A stretch of DNA of 64,000 bases, taken from assembly GCF_009601505.1 (NCBI RefSeq), contig NZ_WITC01000043.1, positions 1 through 64,000 on the forward strand, read 5' to 3'. Each line of letters begins with the position of its first letter. Within the stretch, counting starts at the first letter, position 1. The position numbers and the translations under genes were made by a program. Positions 43,460 through 52,899 of the stretch are shown piece by piece. The notes beneath the pieces are model-generated. The model was not told the origin of the DNA. It saw nothing but the letters and a program-made list of their open reading frames with translations, and made no database searches. This stretch comes from Sinorhizobium terangae. GTDB taxonomy: Bacteria; Pseudomonadota; Alphaproteobacteria; Rhizobiales; Rhizobiaceae.

Positions 43460-43822
43460 ATGACTGCGAAAATCCTCCTTGCCGAAGACGATAACGATAT
43501 GCGCCGCTTCCTCGTGAAGGCGCTGGAAAAGGCTGGCTATAAGGTCCTGTCCTATGACAATGGCGCCAGCGCCTATGACCGGCTTCGCGAAGAACCCTTT
43601 TCGCTTCTCTTGACCGACATCGTCATGCCGGAGATGGACGGCATCGAACTCGCCCGCCGCGCGACCGAACTCGACCCGGACCTCAAGGTGATGTTCATCA
43701 CCGGCTTTGCCGCGGTGGCGCTGAACCCCGATTCGAAGGCGCCGAAGGATGCCAAGGTCCTTTCCAAGCCCTTCCACCTGCGCGACCTCGTCAACGAGGT
43801 CAACAAGATGCTGGCCGCCTGA
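43460..43822 (+). CDS. cpdR1: Single-domain response regulator CpdR1
   Basis: 120 residues, receiver domain only. LLAEDDNDMRRFL gives the acidic pocket, LLTDIVMPEMDG the phospho-acceptor Asp53, MFITGF the Thr switch and VLSKPFHLRDLV the conserved Lys. In Sinorhizobium CpdR1 localises ClpX to the pole and helps degrade cell-cycle regulators; unphosphorylated CpdR is the active form, with the CckA-ChpT relay controlling it. It is important for bacteroid development. The gene is monocistronic, followed by a family B repeat and a strong terminator. Confidence 0.93.
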   Translation: MTAKILLAEDDNDMRRFLVKALEKAGYKVLSYDNGASAYDRLREEPFSLLLTDIVMPEMDGIELARRATELDPDLKVMFITGFAAVALNPDSKAPKDAKVLSKPFHLRDLVNEVNKMLAA

Positions 43823-43834
43823 CGGCGCCTTGCT

Positions 43835-43944
43835 ACTGCATGATCCTTAAATCGGAATCGATTTAAGGACAAAATCATGCAGCAAATCAGCAATTCAAAG
43901 TGCTGCAGCGACCTTTGCGCGTCCGATTGGACGCGCGGCGCTGG
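43835..43944 (-). repeat. Family B palindromic repeat
   Basis: The best-formed copy: TGCATGATCCTTAAATCGG / ATCGATTTAAGGACAAAATC, arm ATCATGCAGC, then TTCAAAGTGCTGCAGCGACC and the hairpin GCGCGTCCGATTGGACGCGC. It lies 12 bases after the cpdR1 stop. Confidence 0.78.
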
Positions 43945-44003
43945 AGGACGGCCCTGTTGAAATTGTTGGCCCCGCCAACTCCGCGCGGGTGCACATTGCT
44001 TCG

Positions 44004-44042
44004 AGGCTGCGGCCGATCCGTGCTGATCGGCCGCAGCCTTTG
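44004..44042 (+). terminator. Strong hairpin terminator after cpdR1
   Basis: AGGCTGCGGCCGATC (44004-44018) and GATCGGCCGCAGCCT (44025-44039) are perfect 15-bp arms with a CGTGCT loop, then TTTGT overlapping the stem end. It lies 180 bases after cpdR1, so the repeat would be transcribed with the gene. Confidence 0.75.
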
Positions 44043-44163
44043 TCATTTCAATAATTTATCGGAAGATTCCGCTCGGCCGAGGCATCCGGCGAAGGTGTTT
44101 CGCTGAGAAATGCGGTCAGTGAACATCTCCGAAATTTCTGTCAAAAAACCTTCGAAAAGCCTA

Positions 44164-44194
44164 TTGACGCGGACGAGGGTTTTGTGGTCTATGC
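44164..44194 (+). promoter_or_regulatory. Promoter of tRNA-Val
   Basis: TTGACG (44164-44169) and TCTATG (44189-44194), spacing 19, or GTCTAT with 17. It lies 13 bases before the tRNA 5' end, as expected for a short tRNA leader. Confidence 0.55.
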
Positions 44195-44206
44195 GCCGCA
44201 TCGGAT

Positions 44207-44281
<75 letters not shown>

Positions 44282-44300
44282 TCCAAGTTTCTGATGTTGA

Positions 44301-44330
44301 AGGCCTTTCGAGAAATCGAGAGGCCTTTTT
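44301..44330 (+). terminator. Terminator after tRNA-Val
   Basis: AGGCCTTTCGA (44301-44311) pairs with TCGAGAGGCCT (44316-44326; one mismatch region), GAAA tetraloop, then TTTT. Confidence 0.85.
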
Positions 44331-44342
44331 ACTTGGTGCCCC

Positions 44343-44446
44343 TTACAGCGCCGTGCGTCCTTTAGGACGCACAAAGGACGCTGTAACTCTCTGATTCCAC
44401 GCATCGTGCTTTCCGAAAATCGGGTCCGACCTTCGGGCCGATGCGG
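44343..44446 (+). repeat. Family A palindromic repeat
   Basis: Full element: TTACAGCGCCGTGCGTCC / GGACGCACAAAGGACGCTGT hairpin, then a CGCATCGTGCTTTCCGAAAA module that pairs with the end GGGCCGATGCG. Nearly the same as 51883-51987 and the reverse complement of 45191-45297. Confidence 0.85.
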
Positions 44447-44664
44447 TAGGTTCACTGAACCTCCTACAAAGGCATTGGCGATGAGCCGAGCCGCTTTCCG
44501 CCAGGCAGATGTGGAACGGTTTTATCCGCGCCGCACCCTTGTCGGCACGATCTTGTCGGCCTTCTCCTCAGAGGACGTTGCGACGCCTGCACTGGTAGGG
44601 ACGGGAAGAGAATTGAGACGACTGACGATGCATGTCACGCTCTCGTCATCATCGCTGGTTATAC

Positions 44665-44739
44665 AGGTCGCATCTCGCCATTGACCACGGATGTACTGGC
44701 AATGGCTCTAGGAAGGTCGGGTATGCCCCGGCCTTTTTT
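44665..44739 (+). ncRNA. sRNA candidate
   Basis: GCCATTG (44677-44683) and CAATGGC (44700-44706) form a perfect 7-bp stem. A second hairpin, GGTCGGG (44715-44721) with CCCGGCC (44727-44733, one G-T pair), is followed by TTTTTT. A possible -10 (TTATAC, 44659-44664) lies just upstream, but no -35 is recognisable. There is no upstream gene to explain the terminator except the tRNA, which has its own. Confidence 0.42.
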
Positions 44740-44762
44740 GTTTGCGAGCCTTTCCTCCGTCC

Positions 44763-44805
44763 TTACAGCGCCGCTCGTCGAACCAGACGCGCAAAGGTCG
44801 CTGTA
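44763..44805 (+). repeat. Partial, diverged family A repeat
   Basis: TTACAGCGCCGCTCGTCG...GACGCGCAAAGGTCGCTGT matches the first half of family A; the second half is absent. Confidence 0.55.
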
Positions 44806-45019
44806 TTTTGAGTTTCTGCAGGCAGTAGCGGGCCAGATCTCTCCTCCATAATTCTCACTCGAGACGGTAATCCTGCGCCGGATCCATCGCAAGGCACCGC
44901 CGACCCGTCTGACCGCTCGCAGATTGAAAGCGAGCCATACTTAGAAGGCAGGCGGCCGCCCTTTGCCAACCAATTGGGCATTTCGGATTTTGCTTTATTT
45001 TTGAGCAGATATGAATTAT

Positions 45020-45115
45020 ACGACAGTTATGCGATGCGGTCCCTCCCAAGCGCATCGCCGGGTTCGCGTACCGATATAGCCTGTCGCTGATGCATCGGCG
45101 CCAGGCTTTCTTTTT
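45020..45115 (+). ncRNA. sRNA candidate with anti-Shine-Dalgarno loop
   Basis: GCGATGCG (45031-45038) and CGCATCGC (45051-45058) form a perfect 8-bp stem whose 12-nt loop contains CCCTCCC, complementary to ribosome-binding sites. The 3' hairpin joins AGCCTG (45078-45083) with CAGGCT (45102-45107) and CGCTGATG with CATCGGCG inside, then TTCTTTTT. This layout (C-rich loop plus terminator, about 95 nt) is that of several rhizobial trans-acting sRNAs. No clear -35/-10 is visible; TTATAC at 45018 is a possible -10. Confidence 0.55.
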
Positions 45116-45190
45116 CGGCCACCGATGCGCGGATTCGCAAAAACGCCACAGACCAGCAGATCTCCGTTTTGCTTCACTTTCGACCGGCGC

Positions 45191-45297
45191 TAGCGCATCG
45201 GCCCGAAAATCGGACCCGATTTTCGGAAAGCACGATGCGTGGAATCAAAGAGTTACAGTGTCCCTTGCGCGTCCCAAAGGACGCACGGCGCTGTAGC
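45191..45297 (-). repeat. Family A palindromic repeat
   Basis: Reverse complement of the 51883-51987 copy with about five differences over 105 bases. Includes CGCATCGGCCCGAAAATCGG and the GTCCCAAAGGAC hairpin. It lies upstream of the lacI operators; its oppositely oriented partner lies directly after the last gene of the cassette. Confidence 0.85.
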
Positions 45298-45369
45298 GGC
45301 GATTGTCCATCTCCTCCGCCGGCCTTGGGCGTTGAACCAACCAGCCCGTTCCAAGCGATCAGGTCCATT

Positions 45370-45413
45370 CCAAAACGTTTCGGCTTGACTCCCAAAACGT
45401 TTTGGAGAATTCT
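45370..45413 (+). promoter_or_regulatory. Tandem LacI-family operators overlapping the lacI promoter
   Basis: CCAAAACGTTTTGG (45392-45405) is a perfect 14-bp palindrome with central CG, typical of LacI-family sites. CCAAAACGTTTCGG (45370-45383) is a near-perfect second copy. Their centres are 22 bp apart, two helical turns. TTGACT (45385-45390) between them can serve as -35, with a weak -10 around 45407-45413. This suggests autorepression and control of the whole cassette, relieved by a sugar ligand. Confidence 0.75.
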
Positions 45414-45434
45414 CTCCGATAGGGAGTGAAAGCA

Positions 45435-46439
45435 TTGGCCAATCTGAAACAGCTCGCGCAATCGCTTGGACTGTCGATCACGACGGTTTCCCGTGCGCTG
45501 GACGGCTATTCCGATGTCTCTGCCGCCACCCGCGAGCGGGTGCGCGAGGCCGCGGAGAAGGCAGGATACCGGCCGAATGCATCTGCCCGCAGGCTCCGCA
45601 AGCAACGTGCCGAATTGGTCGCCGTCACACTGCCGAGTGACCCCGGCCATATCGGCCCGCCGCACTTTCTCGACATGCTTTCCGGCTGTGCCGAACATCT
45701 GGCGAGCGCAGGCCTGAACCTCGTCATCGCACCCGTTCCGCGCGGCGAGAGCGAAGTAGAAATCTGCCGCCGCTTTGTCGATGGCCGGCGTGTCGACGCC
45801 ATGCTCCTGGTGCGCACCAAGCGGCGCGACGAGCGCGTCGAGTTCCTGCAGTCGCGCGGCATCCCCTTCGTCACCAATGGCCGCACCGAAAGCCTTGAGC
45901 CGCACCCCTATATCGATGGCGACGGCTTTGCCGGGTTCCTTGCCGCGACCCGGCGTTTCCAGGCCACCGGCCACCGCCGCATCGGCCATATCGCCGGCCC
46001 GCAGGAATATTACTTCGCGCATGTGCGCCGCATGGGCTGGCAGGCGGCCATGGACGATGCAGGCCTCGAATCCGACCTCTGCGCCGAGGGCGCGCCGACC
46101 GAACAGGGGGGCTACCTCGCGGCCCTTGAGCTGCTCCGCCGTCCTTCGAGGCCGACCGCGCTCGTCTGCGCCACCGACGAAATGGCGATCGGCGCGCTCA
46201 GGGCATTGCGCGAGATCGACGGCGGCGATCACATCAGCGTCGTTGGACACGACGATCTGCCGATCGGTGCCTATACGAGCCCGTCGCTTTCGACCATGCG
46301 CATGACCGGCGAGAACCTTGGGGCGAGCTTCGCCTCACTGCTGCTTCGTGCCATCGCGGGCGAACCGGCGGCTGAGCTCCAGGAGCTTCACGCGATCGAA
46401 TTCGTCGACCGCGACAGCCACCGACGCCCGCGCGGGTGA
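45435..46439 (+). CDS. LacI-family transcriptional repressor
   Basis: About 334 residues. The N-terminal HTH LKQLAQSLGLSITTVSRALDG and hinge RPNASARRLRKQ are followed by a periplasmic-binding-protein-like sensor domain (VVGHDDLPIGAYTSPSLSTMRM). TTG 45435 is chosen because AGGGAG lies eight bases upstream; a GTG at 45426 overlaps that site. It is the first gene of an apparent five- or six-gene operon encoding an ABC importer and a glycoside hydrolase. Two tandem palindromic operators lie immediately upstream. The ligand is probably the transported sugar or a product of the hydrolase. Confidence 0.92.
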   Translation: MANLKQLAQSLGLSITTVSRALDGYSDVSAATRERVREAAEKAGYRPNASARRLRKQRAELVAVTLPSDPGHIGPPHFLDMLSGCAEHLASAGLNLVIAPVPRGESEVEICRRFVDGRRVDAMLLVRTKRRDERVEFLQSRGIPFVTNGRTESLEPHPYIDGDGFAGFLAATRRFQATGHRRIGHIAGPQEYYFAHVRRMGWQAAMDDAGLESDLCAEGAPTEQGGYLAALELLRRPSRPTALVCATDEMAIGALRALREIDGGDHISVVGHDDLPIGAYTSPSLSTMRMTGENLGASFASLLLRAIAGEPAAELQELHAIEFVDRDSHRRPRG

Positions 46440-46486
46440 CGGCATAATCGATTCGATCACGGCCGAGAACAATGAAGGAGGAGAAG

Positions 46487-47761
46487 ATGAAACGCCTGAT
46501 GTCATTCGGAATTGTGGCTTCCACCGTGCTGGCTTTTGCCTCACCGGTGCTCGCCCAGACGGTTTTTGTATCCACGCAGCTTCGTCCGATCGAAGAAGCG
46601 ACCGTCGTTCGCGAGGAACTGCTGCAGGATGTCGGCGACGTCGACTACGTCGTCGAAGAGCCGCCGCAGTTCGCGGTGCGCATGGAGGCGGAGCGCCAGG
46701 CCGGCACCCGCACGGTCAGCCTCGTCGGTGCGCTGCACGGCGAGCTTTCGCCGCTCGCCGACAGGGATTCCCTTGAGCCGCTCGACGATCTGGCCAAGAC
46801 GCTCGCGGCCGGCGGCATGCCGCAATCGCTGCTCGATCTCGGCAAGCTCGGCAAATCGACCCAGCAATACATCCCGTGGATGCAGGCGACCTATGTCATG
46901 GCCGCCAAGAAGGAAGCCCTGCAGTACCTGCCTTCCGGTGCCGACGTGAATGCCCTCACCTATGACCAGCTCATAGAGTGGGGCAAGAAGATGCAGGAAG
47001 CGACCGGCCAGCCGCAGATTGGCTTCCCCGCCGGTCCGAAAGGCCTGATGGCACGCTACTTCCAGGGCTATTTCTACCCGTCCTTCACAGGCGGCGTCGT
47101 GCGCACCTTCCAGAGTGCCGACGCGGCGGCTGGCTGGGAAAAGCTGAAGGCGCTTTGGGCCTATGTGAACCCGAATTCGACCAACTACGACTTCATGCAG
47201 GAGCCGCTGGCTGCTGGCGAGGTCATGGTCGCCTGGGATCATGTCGCGCGCCTGAAGAACGCCATCTCCGCAGCTCCGGACGATTACGTGGTCTTCCCCG
47301 CACCGGCCGGCCCGAAGGGCCGCGGCTACATGCCGGTCGTCGCCGGTCTCGCGATCCCGAAGGGCGCACCGGACAAGGATGGTGCCACGAAGATCATCGA
47401 GCATCTGACAACGCCGGACGTCCAGCTCCTTACCGCATCGCGGGTCGGTTTCTTCCCGACGCTCAACGTAAAACTGCCTGAAGACCTGGATCCGGGTGTC
47501 GCGCTGCTCGCCGGCGCGGTGACGGCCACGCAGGCTTCAAAGGACGCGCTGATCTCGCTTCTGCCGGTCGGCCTCGGCGACAAGGGCGGCGAATTCAACA
47601 AGGTCTACATGGACAGCTTCCAGCGCATCGTGCTGCAGAACGAGCCGATCGCCGACGTGCTCAAGACGCAGGGCGAGACCATGGCCAAACTGATGACCGA
47701 CACCAAGGCGCCCTGCTGGGCACCGGACGCCAAGAGCGACGGCCCCTGCCCGGTCGAATAA
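46487..47761 (+). CDS. ABC transporter sugar-binding protein
   Basis: 424 residues. A signal peptide (LMSFGIVASTVLAFASPVLAQ) sends it to the periplasm. The body is an extracellular solute-binding protein of family 1 (IPWMQATYVMAAKKEALQYLP, VVAGLAIPKGAPDKDGA), the class used by carbohydrate ABC importers. ATG 46487 follows AAGGAGGAG. It begins 47 bases after lacI with no promoter seen between. Two permeases and an ATPase follow, so the importer is complete. Specificity must be inferred from the co-encoded hydrolase. Confidence 0.92.
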   Translation: MKRLMSFGIVASTVLAFASPVLAQTVFVSTQLRPIEEATVVREELLQDVGDVDYVVEEPPQFAVRMEAERQAGTRTVSLVGALHGELSPLADRDSLEPLDDLAKTLAAGGMPQSLLDLGKLGKSTQQYIPWMQATYVMAAKKEALQYLPSGADVNALTYDQLIEWGKKMQEATGQPQIGFPAGPKGLMARYFQGYFYPSFTGGVVRTFQSADAAAGWEKLKALWAYVNPNSTNYDFMQEPLAAGEVMVAWDHVARLKNAISAAPDDYVVFPAPAGPKGRGYMPVVAGLAIPKGAPDKDGATKIIEHLTTPDVQLLTASRVGFFPTLNVKLPEDLDPGVALLAGAVTATQASKDALISLLPVGLGDKGGEFNKVYMDSFQRIVLQNEPIADVLKTQGETMAKLMTDTKAPCWAPDAKSDGPCPVE

Positions 47762-47827
47762 TCCTCGCGAGGATGCCCGGGCGGATTGTTCGGGCATCCT
47801 CATCGAAGTCTTCCGAGGCGGGAACCG

Positions 47828-48679
47828 ATGACCAAGAACCGATCCTGGATCCCCTATCTGCTGATCCTGCCGTCCGTCGCCTTCCTGGCGCTGCTCTTTA
47901 TCGTACCGCTGCTGCAGACGATCTGGCTGGCGTTCTCGGACAATGGCGTGCCGTCGCCGGCAAATGCCCAGCGCATGATGGCCGACATCAATTTCACTCG
48001 CTCGGTCAAGAATACCTTCCTGCTGACCATCGCGGTCGTGCCGGTCCAGCTCGCCATAGCGCTTGTCATGGGCACGATGGTCGCCAAGGTCGGCCGCGGC
48101 CGGGAGACCATTCTCTGGGTCTGGACGATCCCGCTCGGTATCTCGGATCTCGCCGCCGGTCTCGTCTGGCTGTCGATCCTGCAGAACAGCGGCTATTTCA
48201 ATTCGCTGCTGCTCGGCCTCGGCGTCCTCGAGCGGCAGGCGAGCTGGCTCTCCTACCAGACGCCCGTGGCCCTCTTCTTCGCCATCGCGGTCGCCGAGAT
48301 CTGGCGCGGCACGGCGATTGTCATGGTCATCATCGTGGCCGGCCTCAATCAGGTGCCGAAGGAATTCAGGGAGGCTGCCGAAATCTTCGGCGCCGGGCCC
48401 TGGACGCGCTTCTGGCGCATCACCCTGCCGCTTATCCGGCCGGCGCTGCAATCGGCGCTCATCCTGCGCACGGTACTCGCCTTCGAGGTCTTCGCGGTCG
48501 TCTATGCGCTCGGCGGACGCAATTTCCCGGTCCTCGTCGGCGAGGCCTACACTTGGCAGAACCAGAACCAGAACTACGGCGTCGCCGCGGCCTATGCCGT
48601 GCTGATCATGATCATCTCGCTTGCTGCCACGCTCATCTATTTGAAAGCCATCAAGGTTGATCCGGAGCGCCTGCCATGA
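47828..48679 (+). CDS. ABC sugar transporter permease (MalF type)
   Basis: 283 residues with about six membrane helices (YLLILPSVAFLALLFIVPLL first). The EAA loop is EAAEIFGAGPWTRFWRITLP, which docks on the ATPase. The gene overlaps the second permease by four bases (ATGA), so the two are coupled and form the heterodimeric channel. ATG 47828 is chosen over a longer reading, with GGCGGGAACCG upstream as a modest ribosome-binding site. Confidence 0.92.
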   Translation: MTKNRSWIPYLLILPSVAFLALLFIVPLLQTIWLAFSDNGVPSPANAQRMMADINFTRSVKNTFLLTIAVVPVQLAIALVMGTMVAKVGRGRETILWVWTIPLGISDLAAGLVWLSILQNSGYFNSLLLGLGVLERQASWLSYQTPVALFFAIAVAEIWRGTAIVMVIIVAGLNQVPKEFREAAEIFGAGPWTRFWRITLPLIRPALQSALILRTVLAFEVFAVVYALGGRNFPVLVGEAYTWQNQNQNYGVAAAYAVLIMIISLAATLIYLKAIKVDPERLP

Positions 48680-49521
48680 GTGCGCAAACCACGAGCAAAG
48701 CGGGCCCCGCAGGCTTCGTGTCCTCCCGCCGCTGGCTTCTCTGGAGCGGTATCGCAGCGCTCTGTGCCTGGGTCCTAGTGCCGATTTATCTCGTGGCCCT
48801 CGGCGCGCTCGGCGGCCGGCAAGGCGTTTATCAATGGCCGAAGACTGGTCTGCCGACCGGCGTCTCGCTAGACCCCTTCATCCTGTTCCTGAAGACCGAG
48901 GGCGTGCTGCAGTCCTTCCTGAATTCGCTGGGAGCGGCGGGAATCACCGTCGCGCTTTCGATCCTGCTCGGCGCACCGGCCGGCTACGCGCTCGCCCGCT
49001 ACAATTTCCATGGCAAGGACAGTTACCGCCTGCTGGTGCTGCTCACCCGCGCTTTCCCGCTAGCGATCCTGGCGCTGCCCCTCACCGTTTCGTTCATCAA
49101 GCTCGGCCTCTACGACACGATCATCGGCGTCGGCCTGATCCACACGGTGCTCGCCCTGCCGTTTGCCGCACTCGTGACGCAGGGCATCTTCATGGGCGTG
49201 CCGAGGGAGCTTGAGGAGGCCGCCTGGGTGTTCGGCTGCACCCGCGTCCAGGCTTTCTTCAAGATCGTTGCGCCGCTGGCACTGCCCGGCATCGTCGCAA
49301 CGGCAGTCTTCGCTTTCGTCATTTCGTGGAACGAGGTGTTCGCGGCCTCGGTGCTGACGGTCCGCAACCGCACGCTGACGGCCTATCTGCTAACGGTCCT
49401 TTCCGAAAGCCCGATGCATTACCGCTTCGCCGGCGGCCTGATGCTCATCCTTCCGTCGGTTGTCTTCATTTTCGCGGTGAGGCGTTACCTCTTCGCGATC
49501 TGGGGCATTTCCTCCAAGTAA
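48676..49521 (+). CDS. ABC sugar transporter permease (MalG type)
   Basis: 281 residues, about six helices; the EAA motif is EEAAWVFGCTRVQAFFKIVAP. The final segment (VRRYLFAIWGISSK) is close to the usual MalG-type end. It overlaps the upstream permease by four bases and precedes the ATPase by 13. Together with the neighbouring genes it forms the membrane part of a CUT1-type carbohydrate importer. Confidence 0.92.
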   Translation: MSAQTTSKAGPAGFVSSRRWLLWSGIAALCAWVLVPIYLVALGALGGRQGVYQWPKTGLPTGVSLDPFILFLKTEGVLQSFLNSLGAAGITVALSILLGAPAGYALARYNFHGKDSYRLLVLLTRAFPLAILALPLTVSFIKLGLYDTIIGVGLIHTVLALPFAALVTQGIFMGVPRELEEAAWVFGCTRVQAFFKIVAPLALPGIVATAVFAFVISWNEVFAASVLTVRNRTLTAYLLTVLSESPMHYRFAGGLMLILPSVVFIFAVRRYLFAIWGISSK

Positions 49522-49534
49522 CGGGACCATACCC

Positions 49535-50596
<1,062 letters not shown>

Positions 50597-50612
50597 TTTT
50601 GGAGTACCCGGC

Positions 50613-51878
50613 ATGAACATGCATATCGACCAGGCCAAGCGGATTCTCGTCGCCAACGATCGCGGCGGCTACACCGTGCCGACCGACCGGCTTTACCCCT
50701 TCCAGTGGAACTGGGATTCCGCTTTCGTCGCCATGGGTTTCGCGCTCTATGACACCGACCGGGCCTACCGCGAGTTGGAGCGCCTGGTGGAGGGCCAATG
50801 GGCCGACGGCATGATTCCGCACATCGTCTTCCACCAGCCGAGCGATACCTACTTCCCCGGTCCGAACGTCTGGCGCACGAAACACAAGATCCCGACGTCC
50901 GGCATCACCCAGCCGCCGGTCTTCGCCATTGCGCTGCGCAAGCTCCACGAGGCTGCAGGCAGGCAAGCGGAAGCCCGCACCCTGCCGCTCTACGAGGCGG
51001 CGCTGAAATGGCACCGTTGGTGGTACAAGGCCCGCGATCCCGAAGGCACCGGCCTCGTGGCGCTTCTTCATCCCTGGGAAAGCGGAAGCGACAACTCCCC
51101 GGCCTGGGACATCGCGCTCGCCCGCGTGCCGACCACCACTGATACGCCCGTGGTTCGCAAGGATACCGGCCATGTGAATGCTGACATGCGGCCGCGCGAC
51201 GATGACTACAAGCGTTTCATCCATCTCGTCGACGCCTATGCCGCCTGCGGCTGGGATCCGGCAAGGCAATGGGAGAAAGCGCCGTTCAAGATCGCCGAAA
51301 TCCAGACGACCGCGATCCTGCTGAAGGCCGGCGAGGACCTTGCATATCTCGCCGGCTTGTTCGGCAGGACGGAAGAGGCGGCCGAGATTGCCGCCTTCAA
51401 CGACCGCACCCGGAGGGCAATCCTCGCCCAATGGCGGCCGAAGCTGTCGCGCTTCGTTTCCCGCGACCTGATCTCCGGCGACGACGTGGAAGCCGCCACA
51501 CAGGCGGGTTTCATCCCTCTCCTATCGCTCGATCTGGACACCGTGATTGCAGGCGCGCTGGTGACCGAAATGAGAGCATGGTCGAAGGGCCTCAAGGTTG
51601 CATTCCCGACCACGAAGCCAGGCATCGCAGGATGGGAACCGAAGCGTTACTGGCGCGGCCCGGCCTGGGCCATCATCAACTGGCTGCTGATCGACGGACT
51701 GAAGCGCAACGGTCATCAGGATGCGGCGGAAGAGCTCAGGAAATCGACGATTACGGCGATCGAGACAGAAGGTTTCGCTGAATATTTCGACCCGGTGACC
51801 GGTGAGGGCTGCGGCGGCCTTGGTTTCTCATGGACGGCCGCCGCCTATATGTGGCTGACCAAAGCCCGCCTTCCTTGA
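50613..51878 (+). CDS. GH63-like glycoside hydrolase, possibly mannosyl-/glucosylglycerate hydrolase
   Basis: 421 residues, cytoplasmic (no signal), with an (alpha/alpha)6-barrel pattern. YPFQWNWDSAFVAMGFAL, GQWADGMIPHIVFH, LLHPWESGSDNSPAWD and YWRGPAWAIINWLL resemble the bacterial GH63 mannosylglycerate and glucosylglycerate hydrolases as I recall them; other GH63 or GH37 activities are possible. ATG 50613 lies 16 bases after the ATPase gene, so imported substrate would be hydrolysed inside the cell. This suggests catabolism of a glycosylated compatible solute. A family A repeat starts four bases after the stop. Confidence 0.75.
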   Translation: MNMHIDQAKRILVANDRGGYTVPTDRLYPFQWNWDSAFVAMGFALYDTDRAYRELERLVEGQWADGMIPHIVFHQPSDTYFPGPNVWRTKHKIPTSGITQPPVFAIALRKLHEAAGRQAEARTLPLYEAALKWHRWWYKARDPEGTGLVALLHPWESGSDNSPAWDIALARVPTTTDTPVVRKDTGHVNADMRPRDDDYKRFIHLVDAYAACGWDPARQWEKAPFKIAEIQTTAILLKAGEDLAYLAGLFGRTEEAAEIAAFNDRTRRAILAQWRPKLSRFVSRDLISGDDVEAATQAGFIPLLSLDLDTVIAGALVTEMRAWSKGLKVAFPTTKPGIAGWEPKRYWRGPAWAIINWLLIDGLKRNGHQDAAEELRKSTITAIETEGFAEYFDPVTGEGCGGLGFSWTAAAYMWLTKARLP

Positions 51879-51882
51879 AAGG

Positions 51883-51987
51883 CTACAGCGCCGTGCGTCC
51901 TTTAGGACGCACAAAGGACGCTGTGACTCTTTGATTCCACGCATCGTGCTTTCCGAAAATCGGGTCCGATTTTCGGGCCGATGCGCT
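51883..51987 (+). repeat. Family A palindromic repeat
   Basis: Complete copy: CTACAGCGCCGTGCGTCC / GGACGCACAAAGGACGCTGT, linker ACTCTTTGATTCCACGCATC, and CCGAAAATCGGGTCCGATTT TTCGG palindrome ending CCGATGCG. It begins four bases after the hydrolase stop and is in the opposite orientation to the copy at 45191-45297. Confidence 0.85.
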
Positions 51988-52057
51988 AAGACCGCCTTCC
52001 GTCAAGAATCCACCGTTTCAGAAAAAGGTGGATTCTTTGACCGGCTCCGATGAGCCG

Positions 52058-52738
52058 TCAGTGCGCCACCTGCGATGCCGCCGACATCACTTCTTCCGGC
52101 GCCGGAGCCCGGAACATATTGCGGCCGTCAGGCGTCACCTCGGTGAAGCACCAGCGCACCACGCCGTCCCGGTCGAGCAGGAACTGTCCGACCATCTGGC
52201 CCATGCCCGTGGCGATCATCCGGTTGTCTTCGTCCGTTATCTCGTATTCGTCCTTCTTGTCGAGATATTCCGACGCGGCGAACGGATCCATTGGCTCCGG
52301 CAATTCTTCGGGCATGTCGATGCGCATCGACATCGCGCTCTGCATACCGACCTTGCGCGGCCAATCATCCTCGTTTTCGGTGAATTCCAGGTTGGGCAGA
52401 CCGAAGGCACGGTGCGAAATCCGCTCCGGATCGGCTGCTGCAAGAAGGTTCGGCAGGGGATGGTAGCGGAAGTAGAGCCGTGCCCGCTCGATTGGCGTAT
52501 TCACAACCGTCAGGCTTTCGACGCCTTTTTCGTTCAACGCACCCTTGAGCTGCGCCATGGCGGCGATGTGCCGGCGGCAAAACGGGCAATGGAGGCCCCG
52601 AAACAGGCCCACCAAAACCGGCTTGTGACCGCGAAAATCATCAATGGCGATCTTGCCTTCCTGCGTGATCGCGTCGAGTACGACATTCGGCGCGCGATCG
52701 CCCGGCTGCAATGGCCCCGTGCTGCGATATTCGACCAT
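52058..52738 (-). CDS. Redoxin/AhpC-TSA family thiol protein
   Basis: 226 residues with a thioredoxin fold. LFRGLHCPFCRRHIAAM has Cys residues three apart (CPFC) in the redoxin active-site position. AFGLPNLEFTENEDDWP and DRDGVVRWCFTEV are C-terminal family segments. It is probably a cytoplasmic peroxide- or disulphide-handling protein; the CPFC pair resembles thioredoxin more than classical 2-Cys peroxiredoxins. The minus-strand gene stands alone between the LacI cassette and the large cyclase gene. Substrate unknown. Confidence 0.82.
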   Translation of the reverse strand: MVEYRSTGPLQPGDRAPNVVLDAITQEGKIAIDDFRGHKPVLVGLFRGLHCPFCRRHIAAMAQLKGALNEKGVESLTVVNTPIERARLYFRYHPLPNLLAAADPERISHRAFGLPNLEFTENEDDWPRKVGMQSAMSMRIDMPEELPEPMDPFAASEYLDKKDEYEITDEDNRMIATGMGQMVGQFLLDRDGVVRWCFTEVTPDGRNMFRAPAPEEVMSAASQVAH

Positions 52739-52899
52739 GATGCACTCCTCCCACTAATCATCCAGCGCCAGACATCTTCGCAGAAATCGAAGCCCGATGT
52801 CTTAGTGCAACTCCGGCAATGTGTACGGTTTACCGCCCGGAATTGCGTTATTCCAACGAGTTGGATCCCTTCACTGTTTCCATGAAACGATCAAACGAT

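Larger units (their letters stand above)
44447..45190. other. Gene-poor region between tRNA-Val and the LacI cassette
   Basis: No coding sequence is convincing: reading frames here start inside repeats, lack ribosome-binding sites and resemble nothing known to me. The region contains two sRNA-like units (44665-44739 and 45020-45115) and a partial family A repeat (44763-44805). The stretches 44447-44660 and 44810-45015 show nothing further I can support. Confidence 0.6.

Noticed and set aside
44406..44684. A 92-codon frame after tRNA-Val
   Set aside because: It starts inside a family A repeat, lacks a ribosome-binding site and resembles no known protein.
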